Source: an uncultured Saccharospirillaceae bacterium (GTDB taxonomy: Bacteria > Pseudomonadota > Gammaproteobacteria > Pseudomonadales > Oceanobacteraceae). Taken from it: a stretch of DNA of 64,000 nucleotides. Each line of letters begins with the position of its first letter. The first letter of the stretch is position 1. This document shows, piece by piece, positions 28,351 through 37,709 of the stretch. A model generated the notes under the pieces. The model ran no database searches. It was not told where the DNA came from and worked only from the letters and a program-made list of their open reading frames with translations. Location of the stretch: contig CANMOZ010000013.1 of NCBI GenBank assembly GCA_947499545.1, positions 48,754-112,753 of the forward strand, read 5' to 3'. Position numbers and translations under genes: made by a program.

Positions 28351-29079
28351 CTAACGGCAGAGCGCTTCGCAAGGAATGCCGTCACCGTCTCCATCCAAAC
28401 TCTGCAATCCACAGTGTTTTAGATAATGCACTGCTTCCTCACAACTTGTCATGTGTCGGCAATAACTTTTAGTTGAGTCACAATCCATCGGTGGTTGGAT
28501 GTCTTCGGGGTTAGGGGAGCTGCTTGAAGCCAGCTCAGTAGCTTTATCCGTGGCCGTACAGGAAAGATCTAAATGCTGACCTTTTAATTGATAAGTTTCT
28601 AGTAAACTCTGCCACTTCTGCTTGTACCAGCAGCGGTTTTTGGGGGGTAGCCAGGTATCCGGTGCTGATGCTCCTTTTTGATGATTCAGATCATCTTCCA
28701 CAATCAACAGATTACGTGGGTCATTAGCGAACGCTTCACGTTGTGTTTTACTCCAATGGGCGCCGCCATGTTCGTGTGCCCATTTCAATGGAATGATGTG
28801 GTCAATATCGACATCAGAAGCTCTGTACCAAACTTTTCCCGTGTAAGGGTCTGTCCAACGGCCACGAATGACGTGGCAATGATCGCGAGGTTTGTGTTTA
28901 ACCTCAGCCTCACTGCGTTCTTGTAACAGCTCATGTCTTGTGTTTAAGCAGTCATGGTCGAGGTCGCTCCAATGACGCCAGTCTGAACGTTGATATTTAT
29001 TCAGTGCATAGGCAGAAGGGATGACACTGGAACAACTGAAAACCACCAGAGCTAGCCAAGAAGGCAATTGCCGAGACAT
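28351..29079 (-). CDS. Secreted HNH nuclease with Excalibur domain
   Basis: The 242-residue protein has a signal peptide (hydrophobic to about residue 25, cleavage near AYA). The nuclease core is of the GmrSD-C/DUF1524-like HNH type: VDIDHIIPLKWAHEHGGAHW, FANDPRNLLIV, then NHQKGASAPDTWLPP. The C-terminus holds an Excalibur calcium-binding unit, with the acidic DGDGDGIPCEALC loop and paired cysteines. It probably degrades extracellular DNA or RNA for nutrients or matrix turnover. AGGAA precedes the ATG. Confidence 0.85.
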   Translation of the reverse strand: MSRQLPSWLALVVFSCSSVIPSAYALNKYQRSDWRHWSDLDHDCLNTRHELLQERSEAEVKHKPRDHCHVIRGRWTDPYTGKVWYRASDVDIDHIIPLKWAHEHGGAHWSKTQREAFANDPRNLLIVEDDLNHQKGASAPDTWLPPKNRCWYKQKWQSLLETYQLKGQHLDLSCTATDKATELASSSSPNPEDIQPPMDCDSTKSYCRHMTSCEEAVHYLKHCGLQSLDGDGDGIPCEALCR

Positions 29080-29272
29080 ATTCTATTCCTATCGGGTTTA
29101 TTGCGACTGGAATAGTTTAGTTGTCAATTAAGGCGTTTGTATTAAGAAAACATTCAAAGGTTTTGAAATAAAACTCATCTTTCATACTTAGAACGAGAAA
29201 AATAGCAGTAATACGAAAGTATGAGTGTCTATCAATAAAGGGACGTGCTACGCGAAAGGAGGGTGTGGCAAT

Positions 29273-29296
29273 GAATGCCTGGTTAACCAGGCATTC
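29273..29296. terminator. Perfect TTAA-loop hairpin after the porin gene
   Basis: GAATGCCTGG and CCAGGCATTC form a perfect 10-bp stem with a TTAA loop, 33 bases beyond the end of the Tsx-like gene on the minus strand. No T-run follows, so it may protect the mRNA end rather than terminate. Confidence 0.55.
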
Positions 29297-29328
29297 TAGT
29301 CATCCGAAAGAGATGATATTGAAGTGTA

Positions 29329-30144
29329 TTACAGGCCTATACGAGCAGCTAATACGTGGGCATGAATGTCATTCCCTTTAACTGCAAAAGCATCGTAGCC
29401 ATAGTAATAACGGTAACCAAACTCTAGGTAATCGTTAGCTCGCCACATGATACCAGGGAAGGTGGTGATGTAGCGGTTGCGGCCCTCGAAAGCGCCGTTT
29501 GTATTATCTTTGTCTTTTTTACGGCGATCGGCACCAAAGTCGTAATCAAACCAGCCATCAAAGACGAAAGATTGATCGTACAAGCCAAAAGGCGCTGCCC
29601 AGGCAAGAGCCAGTTTGTATCCATCCCAACCGCGATCAATATCACCGTCTTTTTCCAAGAGAGTCTTATTGATAGAGGCACGGAAAAACACAAATCCAGG
29701 AACATCGAAGTCAGAGCGTACGCCAAAATAATTGTAACGAGCGTTGTAGCCGCTTTCCCCTGATATGGTGGTGATGTAATTCAAGGCTACGTTTTTAATG
29801 GGGCCGTAAGAGAGGTCTTGATCTGTGACTTTACCGATGTCTAAGCCAACCTCGCTTTTAAAGAAGAGGCCATTACTGTCGTTAGAATCATCTTTATCGG
29901 CTGAAGCGCTGGGTGCAAAGTAACTTTTTTGGTCGATGAACATGTAGAAGGAACCCCAGTCGGTATCGCTTCCGTATTCAAAGCTTAAGTAGGTTTCACT
30001 TTTATCCCCGTCGGTGAACTTGTCTGCTCCCCAGCTTTCAGAATGAAAGACGTTCAATTTGGCAAAGTTGAAGTTGTTGGTTTCCTCTTCGGCATGAGCG
30101 CTGAAGGAGAGAATGGCAGCCATTGCAACTACGGCCTGTTTCAT
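29329..30144 (-). CDS. Tsx/OmpK-like outer membrane channel
   Basis: A 271-residue beta-barrel protein of the nucleoside channel (Channel_Tsx) family. It has a signal peptide (MKQAVVAMAAILSFSAHA) and alternating strands such as YLSFEYGSDTDWGSFYMFIDQ, FRASINKTL and YITTFPGIMWRANDYLEFGYRYYYGY, ending in AARIGL. Members pass nucleosides, and in Vibrio OmpK is a phage receptor. ATG 30144, with AAGGGGG upstream, directly begins the signal peptide; an earlier GTG/ATG would add a non-signal-like tail. Confidence 0.82.
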   Translation of the reverse strand: MKQAVVAMAAILSFSAHAEEETNNFNFAKLNVFHSESWGADKFTDGDKSETYLSFEYGSDTDWGSFYMFIDQKSYFAPSASADKDDSNDSNGLFFKSEVGLDIGKVTDQDLSYGPIKNVALNYITTISGESGYNARYNYFGVRSDFDVPGFVFFRASINKTLLEKDGDIDRGWDGYKLALAWAAPFGLYDQSFVFDGWFDYDFGADRRKKDKDNTNGAFEGRNRYITTFPGIMWRANDYLEFGYRYYYGYDAFAVKGNDIHAHVLAARIGL

Positions 30145-30312
30145 GGTGGTGGGCCCCCTTGGTGAACTTGGGGCGCTTTTTACCATGTTTATGCATCTAT
30201 TCACAGAACAAATGCGAAAAAAGTCCGATTTTTTATGTTTGCGTGCGCCTACAAGAAATTGGGTTGCAAACGCATGTGATGAAAATGGCTTATATAACAG
30301 TGGTTTATGTCG

Positions 30313-31272
30313 TTATTCTGCAGCATTGGATAATCGATTTAATTTTCCCTTGGAAAGATGATAAAGATCTAAATCTTTTGCCAAAAACAAAGCCCCTTGA
30401 TAGGACTCTTGAGCTTCTTCCAAGAGCTCTCGAACTTTATTGCCGCCATAACGAGAGCTGAAATGCGTCATAATGAGGTGAGGCATGTTCACCGATTGTG
30501 CAAATTTGGCTAGTTGAGTGGCGGATGTATGCATAGGCGTAGGCCCCACCTTATCACTGATAGCTTGGGAATAAGTGGCTTCGTGAATCAAAACATCCAC
30601 TTGATCGCAATGGTCTCGTAACAAGTCAGGTTGGTCGTTATCGCCACCGACAATCAAAGAAACGGTCTCACGTTGAGTTTCAATAAAATCAGCCGACATG
30701 AGTCGATCGCCATTGGGTAGTTCGATGGAGTCCGACCTTAATATCTGCCCCCAAAGGGGCCCTTGAGGGACATCCGCGTGCAGGAGTTTATCCGTCTTTA
30801 AACGTGACTCGATCCGTTCATGCTGTATTTTAAACGCATGAGAGGGTACCCGATGAGAGAGCTCAATGGCCTCAATTCGATATTGTTTGGTTTCCCTGCC
30901 ATTGAATTGTTCATTCAGTGGGATCCACTCAATGTCAAAAGAGAGATAGCTGTCCGTCAGAGCCAGACAACTCGTTACCCATTGTTGAACATCAGTGGGT
31001 GCAATGATGGTGATCGGGTGTTTACGACCAAACATACTGCTGCTTGCTAATAAACCGGGTAAACCAAGGCAGTGGTCGCCATGCACGTGGGTAATGCAGA
31101 TGGTTTCTAAATCCAACAAGCCAAAACCCGAGTGCAAAAGACGGTGCTGTGTCCCCTCTCCGCAGTCGATTAATACCCAGTGTTTAGAAGGACTGGGCTG
31201 AACTGCTAGCCCAGTGACATTACGTTCTTTGGTCGGAATACCAGCTGAGGTTCCAAGAAATTGAAATAACAT
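30313..31272 (-). CDS. rnz: Ribonuclease Z family metallo-beta-lactamase fold nuclease
   Basis: RNase Z cuts the 3' trailer of tRNA precursors that lack encoded CCA. The 319-residue protein has FLGTSAGIPTKERNVTGLAV, the zinc ligands ITHVHGDHCLGLPGLL, LSHRVPSHAFKI, IHEATY and the C-terminal PHLIMTHFSSRY. The longer exosite arm of the short RNase Z form is present. It overlaps nothing and sits 10 bases after elbB on the same strand, suggesting co-transcription. Confidence 0.92.
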   Translation of the reverse strand: MLFQFLGTSAGIPTKERNVTGLAVQPSPSKHWVLIDCGEGTQHRLLHSGFGLLDLETICITHVHGDHCLGLPGLLASSSMFGRKHPITIIAPTDVQQWVTSCLALTDSYLSFDIEWIPLNEQFNGRETKQYRIEAIELSHRVPSHAFKIQHERIESRLKTDKLLHADVPQGPLWGQILRSDSIELPNGDRLMSADFIETQRETVSLIVGGDNDQPDLLRDHCDQVDVLIHEATYSQAISDKVGPTPMHTSATQLAKFAQSVNMPHLIMTHFSSRYGGNKVRELLEEAQESYQGALFLAKDLDLYHLSKGKLNRLSNAAE

Positions 31273-31282
31273 ACTTTCAGCT

Positions 31283-31936
31283 TTAAGCCATTTCTAATAG
31301 GGCTTGCACCAGGCGGCTGATGCCACGATCCGCTTCGCTGATGCGTTGTGCCAGCATGTAAGCGGGTGTAGTAACAAGCTTGTGTTCGGTGTCGACGATT
31401 ATATCATCCACCGAGCAGTTTTTATGGGTTGCTCCTAAAGACTCAATAACAGCAGCGGTTTCAGCGTCAGTGCCAATGGTGCACACAACGGGTTTTTGGT
31501 AGATGGCGGCTGCCATGGCCGGTGCAATACAAATTAAGCCAATAGGCTTTGAAGTTTTGGCAAAGGCTTGAGCTTTTTCAAGCAGCAGAGGTAAGACGTT
31601 CATCTTGCTGCCTTCCATTGCGAAGTCCGACAAGTTCTTTGCGGCGCCAAAGCCACCCGGTAAAATGAGCGCGTCAAAGGCTTCAGGTTCCAGCGCCTCT
31701 AAAGGCTGAATAGCGCCCCGAGTAATTCTCGCTGCTTCTGTTAACAGATTGCGGCTTTCAGACGTGGGTTCGCCATTGATGTGATCGACGACATGCAGTT
31801 GTGGTTGGTTTGGCGCAAAGCTAGAGACCTGAGCTTGAGCTTTGTCGAGATGCAAATAGGTTAATACTGCTTCATTGATTTCAGCGCCATCAAGATACCC
31901 ACAACCGGATAGAACTACTGCGATTTTTTTACTCAT
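31283..31936 (-). CDS. elbB: Isoprenoid biosynthesis glyoxalase ElbB
   Basis: A 217-residue DJ-1/PfpI-type protein. It has KIAVVLSGCGYLDGAEINEAV, FDALILPGGFGAAKNL and GLICIAPAMAAAIY, with the nucleophile cysteine in CIAP. E. coli ElbB has glyoxalase III activity and was linked to isoprenoid production; its true role remains unclear. ATG 31936 gives the standard start; the ATG at 31954 is less likely. rnz follows 10 bases later. Confidence 0.92.
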   Translation of the reverse strand: MSKKIAVVLSGCGYLDGAEINEAVLTYLHLDKAQAQVSSFAPNQPQLHVVDHINGEPTSESRNLLTEAARITRGAIQPLEALEPEAFDALILPGGFGAAKNLSDFAMEGSKMNVLPLLLEKAQAFAKTSKPIGLICIAPAMAAAIYQKPVVCTIGTDAETAAVIESLGATHKNCSVDDIIVDTEHKLVTTPAYMLAQRISEADRGISRLVQALLEMA

Positions 31937-32032
31937 ATAAGCCGCCTGATTCATGTGTTGTGCAAATAGGGGAGGTCTAATTGTGGTCGAAGCGGTAATA
32001 GAAAGTAAATGCAGGTATTAGAAATGAAATGA

Positions 32033-32060
32033 ACGGGCCCCATCATGATGCTGGGCCCGT
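32033..32060 (-). terminator. Hairpin after dapD
   Basis: ACGGGCCC and GGGCCCGT pair around a 12-base loop just 12 bases beyond the dapD stop on the minus strand. The trailing sequence is TCATTTCATTTC rather than a clean T-run. Confidence 0.6.
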
Positions 32061-32071
32061 CAGCGAACATG

Positions 32072-33082
32072 CTAGTTATTCGCGTGCAAAGCTTCGTTCA
32101 ATTGAATGCTGTTGGATTTTGGCAATGCCTCGATCGCACCATTGGTGGAGTTACGGCGGAACAGGACATCGGGAACGCCGGCTAGATCCTTGCCTTTCAC
32201 CGATTTTTCTACTTTGCCATCGGTATTCAACAGTTGAATTTTGCTAGAAGCGGTGACGTATAAACCGGCTTCGATGACACAGCGATCGCCCAAAGGAATC
32301 CCCGTCCCCGCGTTAGCCCCAATCAAACAATCTTTACCCACAGAAATAACGATGTTACCGCCCCCGGAAAGGGTTCCCATGGTAGAGCAGCCACCTCCCA
32401 GGTCTGAGCCGGCTCCCACAAATACGCCTGCTGATATGCGGCCTTCCACCATGGATGGGCCTTCAGTACCCGCATTAAAGTTTACAAAACCTTCATGCAT
32501 GATGGTGGTGCCTTCGCCGATGTAAGCACCGAGACGAACGCGAGCTGTGTCCGCAATTCGAACGCCACGGGGTACAACGTAATCCGTCATTTTAGGGAAT
32601 TTATCAACGCTGGCAACGTCAAGTGCTTGGTTTTGCATGCGAGCTTGCAGCTGGCGGTTGGGCAACTCTTCTAAATCAATAGCACCCTCATTGGTCCACG
32701 CGTTATTGGGTAAGAGCCCGAACATGCCATCCAACACAAGGCCGTGGGGTTTAACCAGACGATGAGAAATGAGGTGCAGCTTGAGATAAGCCTCAGGAGT
32801 GGAACTGGGCTTTTGGTCTGCTTCAATGAGGGTGAGCACAACAGGGCGCTGGCTGCTTTGCAATTGTTTGGCTAAAGCGGCCTGCTCCGTTTCACCCGCG
32901 GCTTGAAGTGCTTGCTCAATAGAGGTAAGGGCTTCTTGAGACAATGCATCTTCACTGGCGAAAGGCTTGACAGCGTCAACCAGCGACTCGGATGGGCTGA
33001 GTAAGGGGTGTTGATAGAAGACTTCTAGCCACTGGCCCTTTTCATTTTGGGTGCCAACGCCCAAGCCGTATGCGAATGCCAT
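32072..33082 (-). CDS. dapD: 2,3,4,5-tetrahydropyridine-2,6-dicarboxylate N-succinyltransferase
   Basis: DapD succinylates tetrahydrodipicolinate in the lysine and diaminopimelate pathway. The protein of 336 residues has an N-terminal helical part and a left-handed beta-helix with hexapeptide repeats (VRIADTARVRLGAYIGEGT, GRISAGVFVGAGSDLGGG, CLIGANAGTGIPLGD). This is the longer gammaproteobacterial form. GAGGAG precedes ATG 33082. yffB is just upstream, as in many relatives. Confidence 0.95.
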   Translation of the reverse strand: MAFAYGLGVGTQNEKGQWLEVFYQHPLLSPSESLVDAVKPFASEDALSQEALTSIEQALQAAGETEQAALAKQLQSSQRPVVLTLIEADQKPSSTPEAYLKLHLISHRLVKPHGLVLDGMFGLLPNNAWTNEGAIDLEELPNRQLQARMQNQALDVASVDKFPKMTDYVVPRGVRIADTARVRLGAYIGEGTTIMHEGFVNFNAGTEGPSMVEGRISAGVFVGAGSDLGGGCSTMGTLSGGGNIVISVGKDCLIGANAGTGIPLGDRCVIEAGLYVTASSKIQLLNTDGKVEKSVKGKDLAGVPDVLFRRNSTNGAIEALPKSNSIQLNEALHANN

Positions 33083-33173
33083 GTTGCTGCTCCTCAATTT
33101 GGGTCTGGTCGTAACTCTGTAAGCGTTTGAGTGAATCAGTCTAACACAAAAGAATGAGTCTGAGCCTGTAACA

Positions 33174-33518
33174 TTAGGAGAAGAAAGCCTGGTAGTCGGC
33201 TTCTTTGAATCCTAATAAGTGTTGCTTACCGTCAATCAATACGGGTCGTTTGATGATGGATGGTTGTTCCATCATGGTGCTGATGGCCAACGATGGATTC
33301 ATTGCATCTTTGATATCGTCACTGAGTTTGCGCCAAGTGGTGCCGCGTTTGTTGATTAATTCATCCCAGGGCCAATGCTTCAACCAAGTTTTAAGCAATG
33401 CTTCGGTGGGAGGTGATTTTTTAAAGTCGATGAATTCATAGTCTACACCCTGAGCATCCAGCCATTTGCGGGCTTTCTTGACTGTATCGCAGTTGGGTAT
33501 GCCGTACACTTTAACCAT
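33174..33518 (-). CDS. yffB: ArsC/Spx family reductase YffB
   Basis: A 114-residue thioredoxin-fold protein with a single N-terminal cysteine in YGIPNCDTVKKARKWL, followed by PTEALLKTWL and the C-terminal IKRPVLIDGKQHLLGF. YffB-like proteins are glutathione-linked reductases of unknown substrate and usually sit in the dap cluster, as here beside dapD. AGAGG precedes the ATG. Confidence 0.92.
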   Translation of the reverse strand: MVKVYGIPNCDTVKKARKWLDAQGVDYEFIDFKKSPPTEALLKTWLKHWPWDELINKRGTTWRKLSDDIKDAMNPSLAISTMMEQPSIIKRPVLIDGKQHLLGFKEADYQAFFS

Positions 33519-33574
33519 TAATGAACCTCTTTGAATCAGCCTTGCGCCTCCGTAAAAGACACTTTTGCAACGTT

Positions 33575-36310
33575 TTAGGCTTGTGCTTCGATATGGCTGT
33601 TGAGCGCTTGTTGTAACCGCTCTTGCAATTGCTTACTGATATCCGCTGTTAGGCCGCGATCAGCAGTTTTTCGAATGAAGAAAATATCTTCGACCCTTTC
33701 ACCTTCGGTTAGAATTTTAGCGCCTTGGATATCAATCGGAAATTCTGCCACAACTCGGCCTATGTGCGCCAACAGGCCAGGTCGATCGGCACAACGAATC
33801 TCCAATAGATCGTAGGCGCGGTTGGGGTCTTGAATCAGATTGACTTCGGTTTTAACAGGAAAAGCTCGAAGTTGTCTGGGCGTTCGACGATTCACGGGGG
33901 TGTTTTGAATGTTCGAATCTTCAAGAGCTTTTTCGAAGGTTCGGACAATGCGATTGCCGAGTACGGAATTGGGTTGAATGCTTTTGCGCTGATCATCCAG
34001 TACGATAAAGGTATCCAGTGCATACCCCAATTGCGATGTCATAATTTGTGCTTCGAGCACCACCAAGTTCAGCTGATCCAAAATGGAGGCTAAACGAGCA
34101 AATAAGTGGGGTTCGTCTTGAGTGTACACAAAAATCGATGTTGCGCCTTCGAGCTGGCGATCACTGGTATCACTGATGGAAATTAATGGGCCAGTCGAAT
34201 GGTGGGTCAACACCGCCCAAGTTTGATGCGCTAAAGCGTTTGCTGGGAATTCTAAAAAATACTGGGCGTCCAGAGTACTCCAAAACCGCCTAGCCGCCTC
34301 GGCTTCTATGCCTGTCTCTTCCAGTATCTTGAGCGCTTGTTGCTTTTTGTCTTTTATCCAAGCCTTGGGGTCAGCCGGTGAGTGGAGTCCATAATCAATG
34401 GCCTTAGCAATGGCATTGTACGCTTGACGCATCTGCTGCGCGCGCCAACCGGTCCATAAAGATGGGTTGGTGCTGACGATGTCGGCAACCGATAAGACAT
34501 ATAAATAATCCAAATACAGTCGGTCACGGATTTGAATGGCCAATCGGTGTGCAACTTCCGGGTCCATCAAGTTTTCACGCTGTGCGCTGTGTGAAAGCAG
34601 CAAATGATTGCGGACCAGCCAGGTCAGTAAAAGCGACTCGCGCCTGGGCAGCTTATAGCGACGGCAAATTCTTTTGACGAGGCGTGCTCCTTTGATTTCG
34701 TGAGCGCCTTCTTCTGCTTTGCCGATGTCGTGCAAGAGAGCTGCTAGGTATAAAACGCTTTTTTGTGGCAGTCGCTGGATGATGCGGCTGGCAATAGGGA
34801 ATCGTTCTTTTTCTTCGCCTCGGCGAATGGCACGTATCAGGCGCAGTGTTCTTAATGAATGTTCATCGAAGGTGAAAACATGAAAGAGGTCGTGTTGCAT
34901 GCGGCCAATGATGCGCCCAAACTCAGGAATGTAATTTCCCAAGATGCCGTATCGCATCATGCGATTACATTCTCGTACAACGTTATCTTCACCTTTTAGC
35001 AAGCCTAAAAAGAGTTCTGCATGCTCTGCATTATTTCGAAAGTTTTCATCAATGAGGTGTCGGTAATTACGCAGAGCGCGAATAGTCGTGCTGCGAATAC
35101 CTTGGATGTCAGGGTGTTGCACCATTAAATAAAACGCTTCTAGCAGCAAACGAGGCTTTTCTTCAATGCGCTCAGGTGATTTGATAGCGAGGGCTTGATC
35201 AATTAATTGGAAGTCATCGTTGAGAGGTTGCACAGCGGGTGTTTGGCGGCCAGCTCGATGACGTTCCCGAAGTTGGGTGAAAATAAGGTCGTTCAACTCA
35301 ATGACTTCATGCTGGATGCGGTAAAACTGCTGCATAAAATGCTCTACCGCCATGCCGGTTGCGTTGCTTTCGTATCCCAATAGTTCAGCTACTTGCCTTT
35401 GGAAATGGAACAGTAAACGGTTTTCTTCACGGCCAGCCAACATGTGGAGTGCGTATCGCACTTGCCATAAAAATCGACGACTGTGCTCCAGCGCTTGATA
35501 CTCTTCAGTGTTTAATAATTGGCTCTCTTTTAATACCTTTAAACTGCTCGTGCCTAAATGACGCTGGCAAACCCAGCCAATCACATGCAGGTCGCGAAGG
35601 CCTCCAGGTGAGCCTTTGATGTTGGGCTCTAGGTTATGTTCGTCCGTTTGATATTTATTATGACGGGCTTCTTGTTCATCCCATTTGGCTAAGAAGAAGG
35701 TTTCCGTTGGCCAAAGTTCAGGATCGTTTAGATAAGGCGTGAGCGCTTGGAAAAGCGCTTTATCGCCACTGACGAGTCGACGTTCCAGTAAGTTGGTCAT
35801 GATGCTTAAATCATGACCAGCTTCTGAGTGGCATTCCGCTAGGGTTCTTACGCTGTGCCCGACGTTTAATTTGATGTCCCATAAAAAGGTGATAAAAGTT
35901 TGCAAGGACTCTCGGTAACAGTCCATGCCAAGATCATTGTTCAATAAAACCAACAGATCAATATCGGAATGTGGGTGCAGCTCACCTCTGCCATAACCGC
36001 CTACGGCAACCAAGGCAATTTGGGGGGTGTCTGGATCTAATGCGAGTTGAGCGTTAACGGGTTTACTTTCAGTGGCTGTTGGGATGTGCAATGCCCAGGC
36101 CTGGGTCAATAAAAAATCAATGCATTTCGATCGGGCTCGTACGAGTACATCAGCGTCCAACTCTTTGGAAAACTGTTGATTGAGCGCTTGTGATAAACGT
36201 ACTTGGTAAGATTTGAATACCGGGATGGGGGAGGGAGAGGCGTCCAAGGCTGCTTGAAAGGCAGCCTCGTCTAAAAACTCTGCTTGGAGGTGAAAGTCCC
36301 CCTCTTTCAT
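33575..36310 (-). CDS. glnD: Bifunctional [protein-PII] uridylyltransferase/uridylyl-removing enzyme
   Basis: GlnD senses glutamine and adds or removes UMP from PII proteins, setting nitrogen control. The 911-residue protein has a nucleotidyltransferase domain (GGYGRGELHPHSDIDLLVLL), an HD domain with AALLHDIGKA, and two C-terminal ACT domains (near LEGATSIFVYTQDEPHLFARL and LLEIRCADRPGLLAHIGRVV). This is the full domain set at usual length. GGGAG precedes the ATG, which lies 20 bases after map on the same strand. Confidence 0.97.
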   Translation of the reverse strand: MKEGDFHLQAEFLDEAAFQAALDASPSPIPVFKSYQVRLSQALNQQFSKELDADVLVRARSKCIDFLLTQAWALHIPTATESKPVNAQLALDPDTPQIALVAVGGYGRGELHPHSDIDLLVLLNNDLGMDCYRESLQTFITFLWDIKLNVGHSVRTLAECHSEAGHDLSIMTNLLERRLVSGDKALFQALTPYLNDPELWPTETFFLAKWDEQEARHNKYQTDEHNLEPNIKGSPGGLRDLHVIGWVCQRHLGTSSLKVLKESQLLNTEEYQALEHSRRFLWQVRYALHMLAGREENRLLFHFQRQVAELLGYESNATGMAVEHFMQQFYRIQHEVIELNDLIFTQLRERHRAGRQTPAVQPLNDDFQLIDQALAIKSPERIEEKPRLLLEAFYLMVQHPDIQGIRSTTIRALRNYRHLIDENFRNNAEHAELFLGLLKGEDNVVRECNRMMRYGILGNYIPEFGRIIGRMQHDLFHVFTFDEHSLRTLRLIRAIRRGEEKERFPIASRIIQRLPQKSVLYLAALLHDIGKAEEGAHEIKGARLVKRICRRYKLPRRESLLLTWLVRNHLLLSHSAQRENLMDPEVAHRLAIQIRDRLYLDYLYVLSVADIVSTNPSLWTGWRAQQMRQAYNAIAKAIDYGLHSPADPKAWIKDKKQQALKILEETGIEAEAARRFWSTLDAQYFLEFPANALAHQTWAVLTHHSTGPLISISDTSDRQLEGATSIFVYTQDEPHLFARLASILDQLNLVVLEAQIMTSQLGYALDTFIVLDDQRKSIQPNSVLGNRIVRTFEKALEDSNIQNTPVNRRTPRQLRAFPVKTEVNLIQDPNRAYDLLEIRCADRPGLLAHIGRVVAEFPIDIQGAKILTEGERVEDIFFIRKTADRGLTADISKQLQERLQQALNSHIEAQA

Positions 36311-36330
36311 GCATTACTCCCAGGTATGCA

Positions 36331-37128
36331 TTATTCCCAAGGAAACACCTCGTCACTGCGCCTGGTTAAGACTTCAACGCCATCAGCGGTGACCAATACG
36401 GTGTGTTCAAATTGAGCGGACAGCTTACGGTCTTTGGTGACCACCGTCCAGCCATCACGTTTGACTTTGCATTGATAGGTGCCGAGATTAATCATGGGCT
36501 CAATGGTAAAGGTCATCCCTTCTTGCAGTTCCATGCCTCTTCCAGGAGGGCCGACGTGAACAATTTGAGGTTCTTCGTGGAAGTTGCGACCAATTCCGTG
36601 ACCACAATAATCCCGCACTACTGAATAATAGTTGTTTTCTGCGTGTTGCTGAATGGCGTGACCAATATCACCCAGTTGCACGCCCGGTTTCACCAAGCCG
36701 ATCCCTTTAATGGTGCATTCATGTGTCACTTGAACCAATCGCTTGGCTGCCGGTGGTACATCCCCCACCATGAACATGTTACTGGTATCCCCATGAAAGC
36801 CATCCTTGATGACGGTCACGTCGATATTCAGAATATCGCCCTTTTTAAGGATTTTGCCTTCGCTAGGAATGCCGTGGCAAACCACATCATTGATGGAAGT
36901 GCAGATGGATTTTGGGAAAGGAGGAACACCCCGTCCACCACCGTATCCCAAGCACGCCGGAATGGCTTTTTGCTTATTGACAATGTGGTCATGACAAATA
37001 CGATCAATTTCACCGGTTGAGATGCCGGGTTCCACGTAGGATGCAATCATTTCGAGAACTTCAGCAGCAAGGCGGCCTGCCTCGCGCATTTTTTCAATTT
37101 CGTCTGGCGTCTTAATGGATACTGCCAT
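36331..37128 (-). CDS. map: Methionine aminopeptidase type I
   Basis: Map removes the initiator methionine from nascent proteins. The 265-residue protein has the five metal ligands of the pita-bread fold: DILNIDVTVIKDGFHGDTS (two Asp), CGHGIGRNFHEEP (His), MTFTIEPMI (Glu) and SAQFEHTVLV (Glu). ATG 37128 gives the normal length; an upstream start at 37212 would add an unrelated basic tail. It is divergent from rpsB and followed by glnD, the common gammaproteobacterial order. Confidence 0.96.
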   Translation of the reverse strand: MAVSIKTPDEIEKMREAGRLAAEVLEMIASYVEPGISTGEIDRICHDHIVNKQKAIPACLGYGGGRGVPPFPKSICTSINDVVCHGIPSEGKILKKGDILNIDVTVIKDGFHGDTSNMFMVGDVPPAAKRLVQVTHECTIKGIGLVKPGVQLGDIGHAIQQHAENNYYSVVRDYCGHGIGRNFHEEPQIVHVGPPGRGMELQEGMTFTIEPMINLGTYQCKVKRDGWTVVTKDRKLSAQFEHTVLVTADGVEVLTRRSDEVFPWE

Positions 37129-37491
37129 GGTGATCGGCTCGCTCCTGTTAGATCTGTGTCGATGGCGGCCCCTGTTTAACGCTGCGTTAAATTGGTATAG
37201 GAGCGAAGCCACATTAAGTCATATTTATGCTGTATTCTACGCAGAAAGTCGTGCCCAAGAAACCACAGTCGTCAGACTTTGATTGATGGCATAAAATAAG
37301 GGTAGGCATTGTCTGTGATGAATTTAAAATCCTTTGCACTCAATGAGCGAGTAACTGTTTACGCAGTAAGACTATTCAAAGGGCTGCCTCATGTCATTGA
37401 GTGAGGGGCCAAGTCTTCGAAATGTAGGTATTTGCTCTCCATTTTTGGGCCCCCAAGCAACTGATTTGAGTCCCAATGAATGGGTTCTGGC

Positions 37492-37520
37492 TTCAGTTTA
37501 AGTCCTAACTGTGGTATAAA
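37492..37520 (+). promoter_or_regulatory. Probable promoter of rpsB-tsf
   Basis: TATAAA at 37515-37520, preceded by TGTGG and followed directly by a GCGCGCG discriminator, is typical of strong stringently controlled ribosomal promoters. The -35 (TTCAGT near 37492) is poor, so only the -10 part is convincing. The rest of the map-rpsB gap upstream shows nothing else clear. Confidence 0.45.
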
Positions 37521-37709
37521 GCGCGCGCTTGTTTTAATAGGCTTCTACTTTTTGCCTTCAGACTTTATCGAGGGCCAAAGCAATAGAAGCTTGAAACAAA
37601 GCCATAAACACACACACACATCGGCACGAGGTCCGGGGTGCTTGGTTCGTCCAAGTCGGTCGTCGGGATGTGTGGAGGTTTAACCCCAACGTTTATTTAA
37701 GGTCGTAAA
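37521..37709 (+). promoter_or_regulatory. rpsB mRNA leader, likely S2 autoregulatory structure
   Basis: A 189-base leader before rpsB contains nested pairings: GGGGT 37635-37639 with ACCCC 37683-37687, enclosing CTTGG 37641-37645 with CCAAG 37651-37655 (loop TTCGT). Farther upstream GGCTTCTA can pair with TAGAAGCT. S2 represses its own operon through the rpsB leader in E. coli; this layout suggests the same here. The ribosome site TAAGG is about 8 bases before the ATG. Confidence 0.5.

Noticed and set aside
37610-37622. CACACACACA run in the rpsB leader as a microsatellite
   Set aside because: Too short to matter and located in an ordinary leader.
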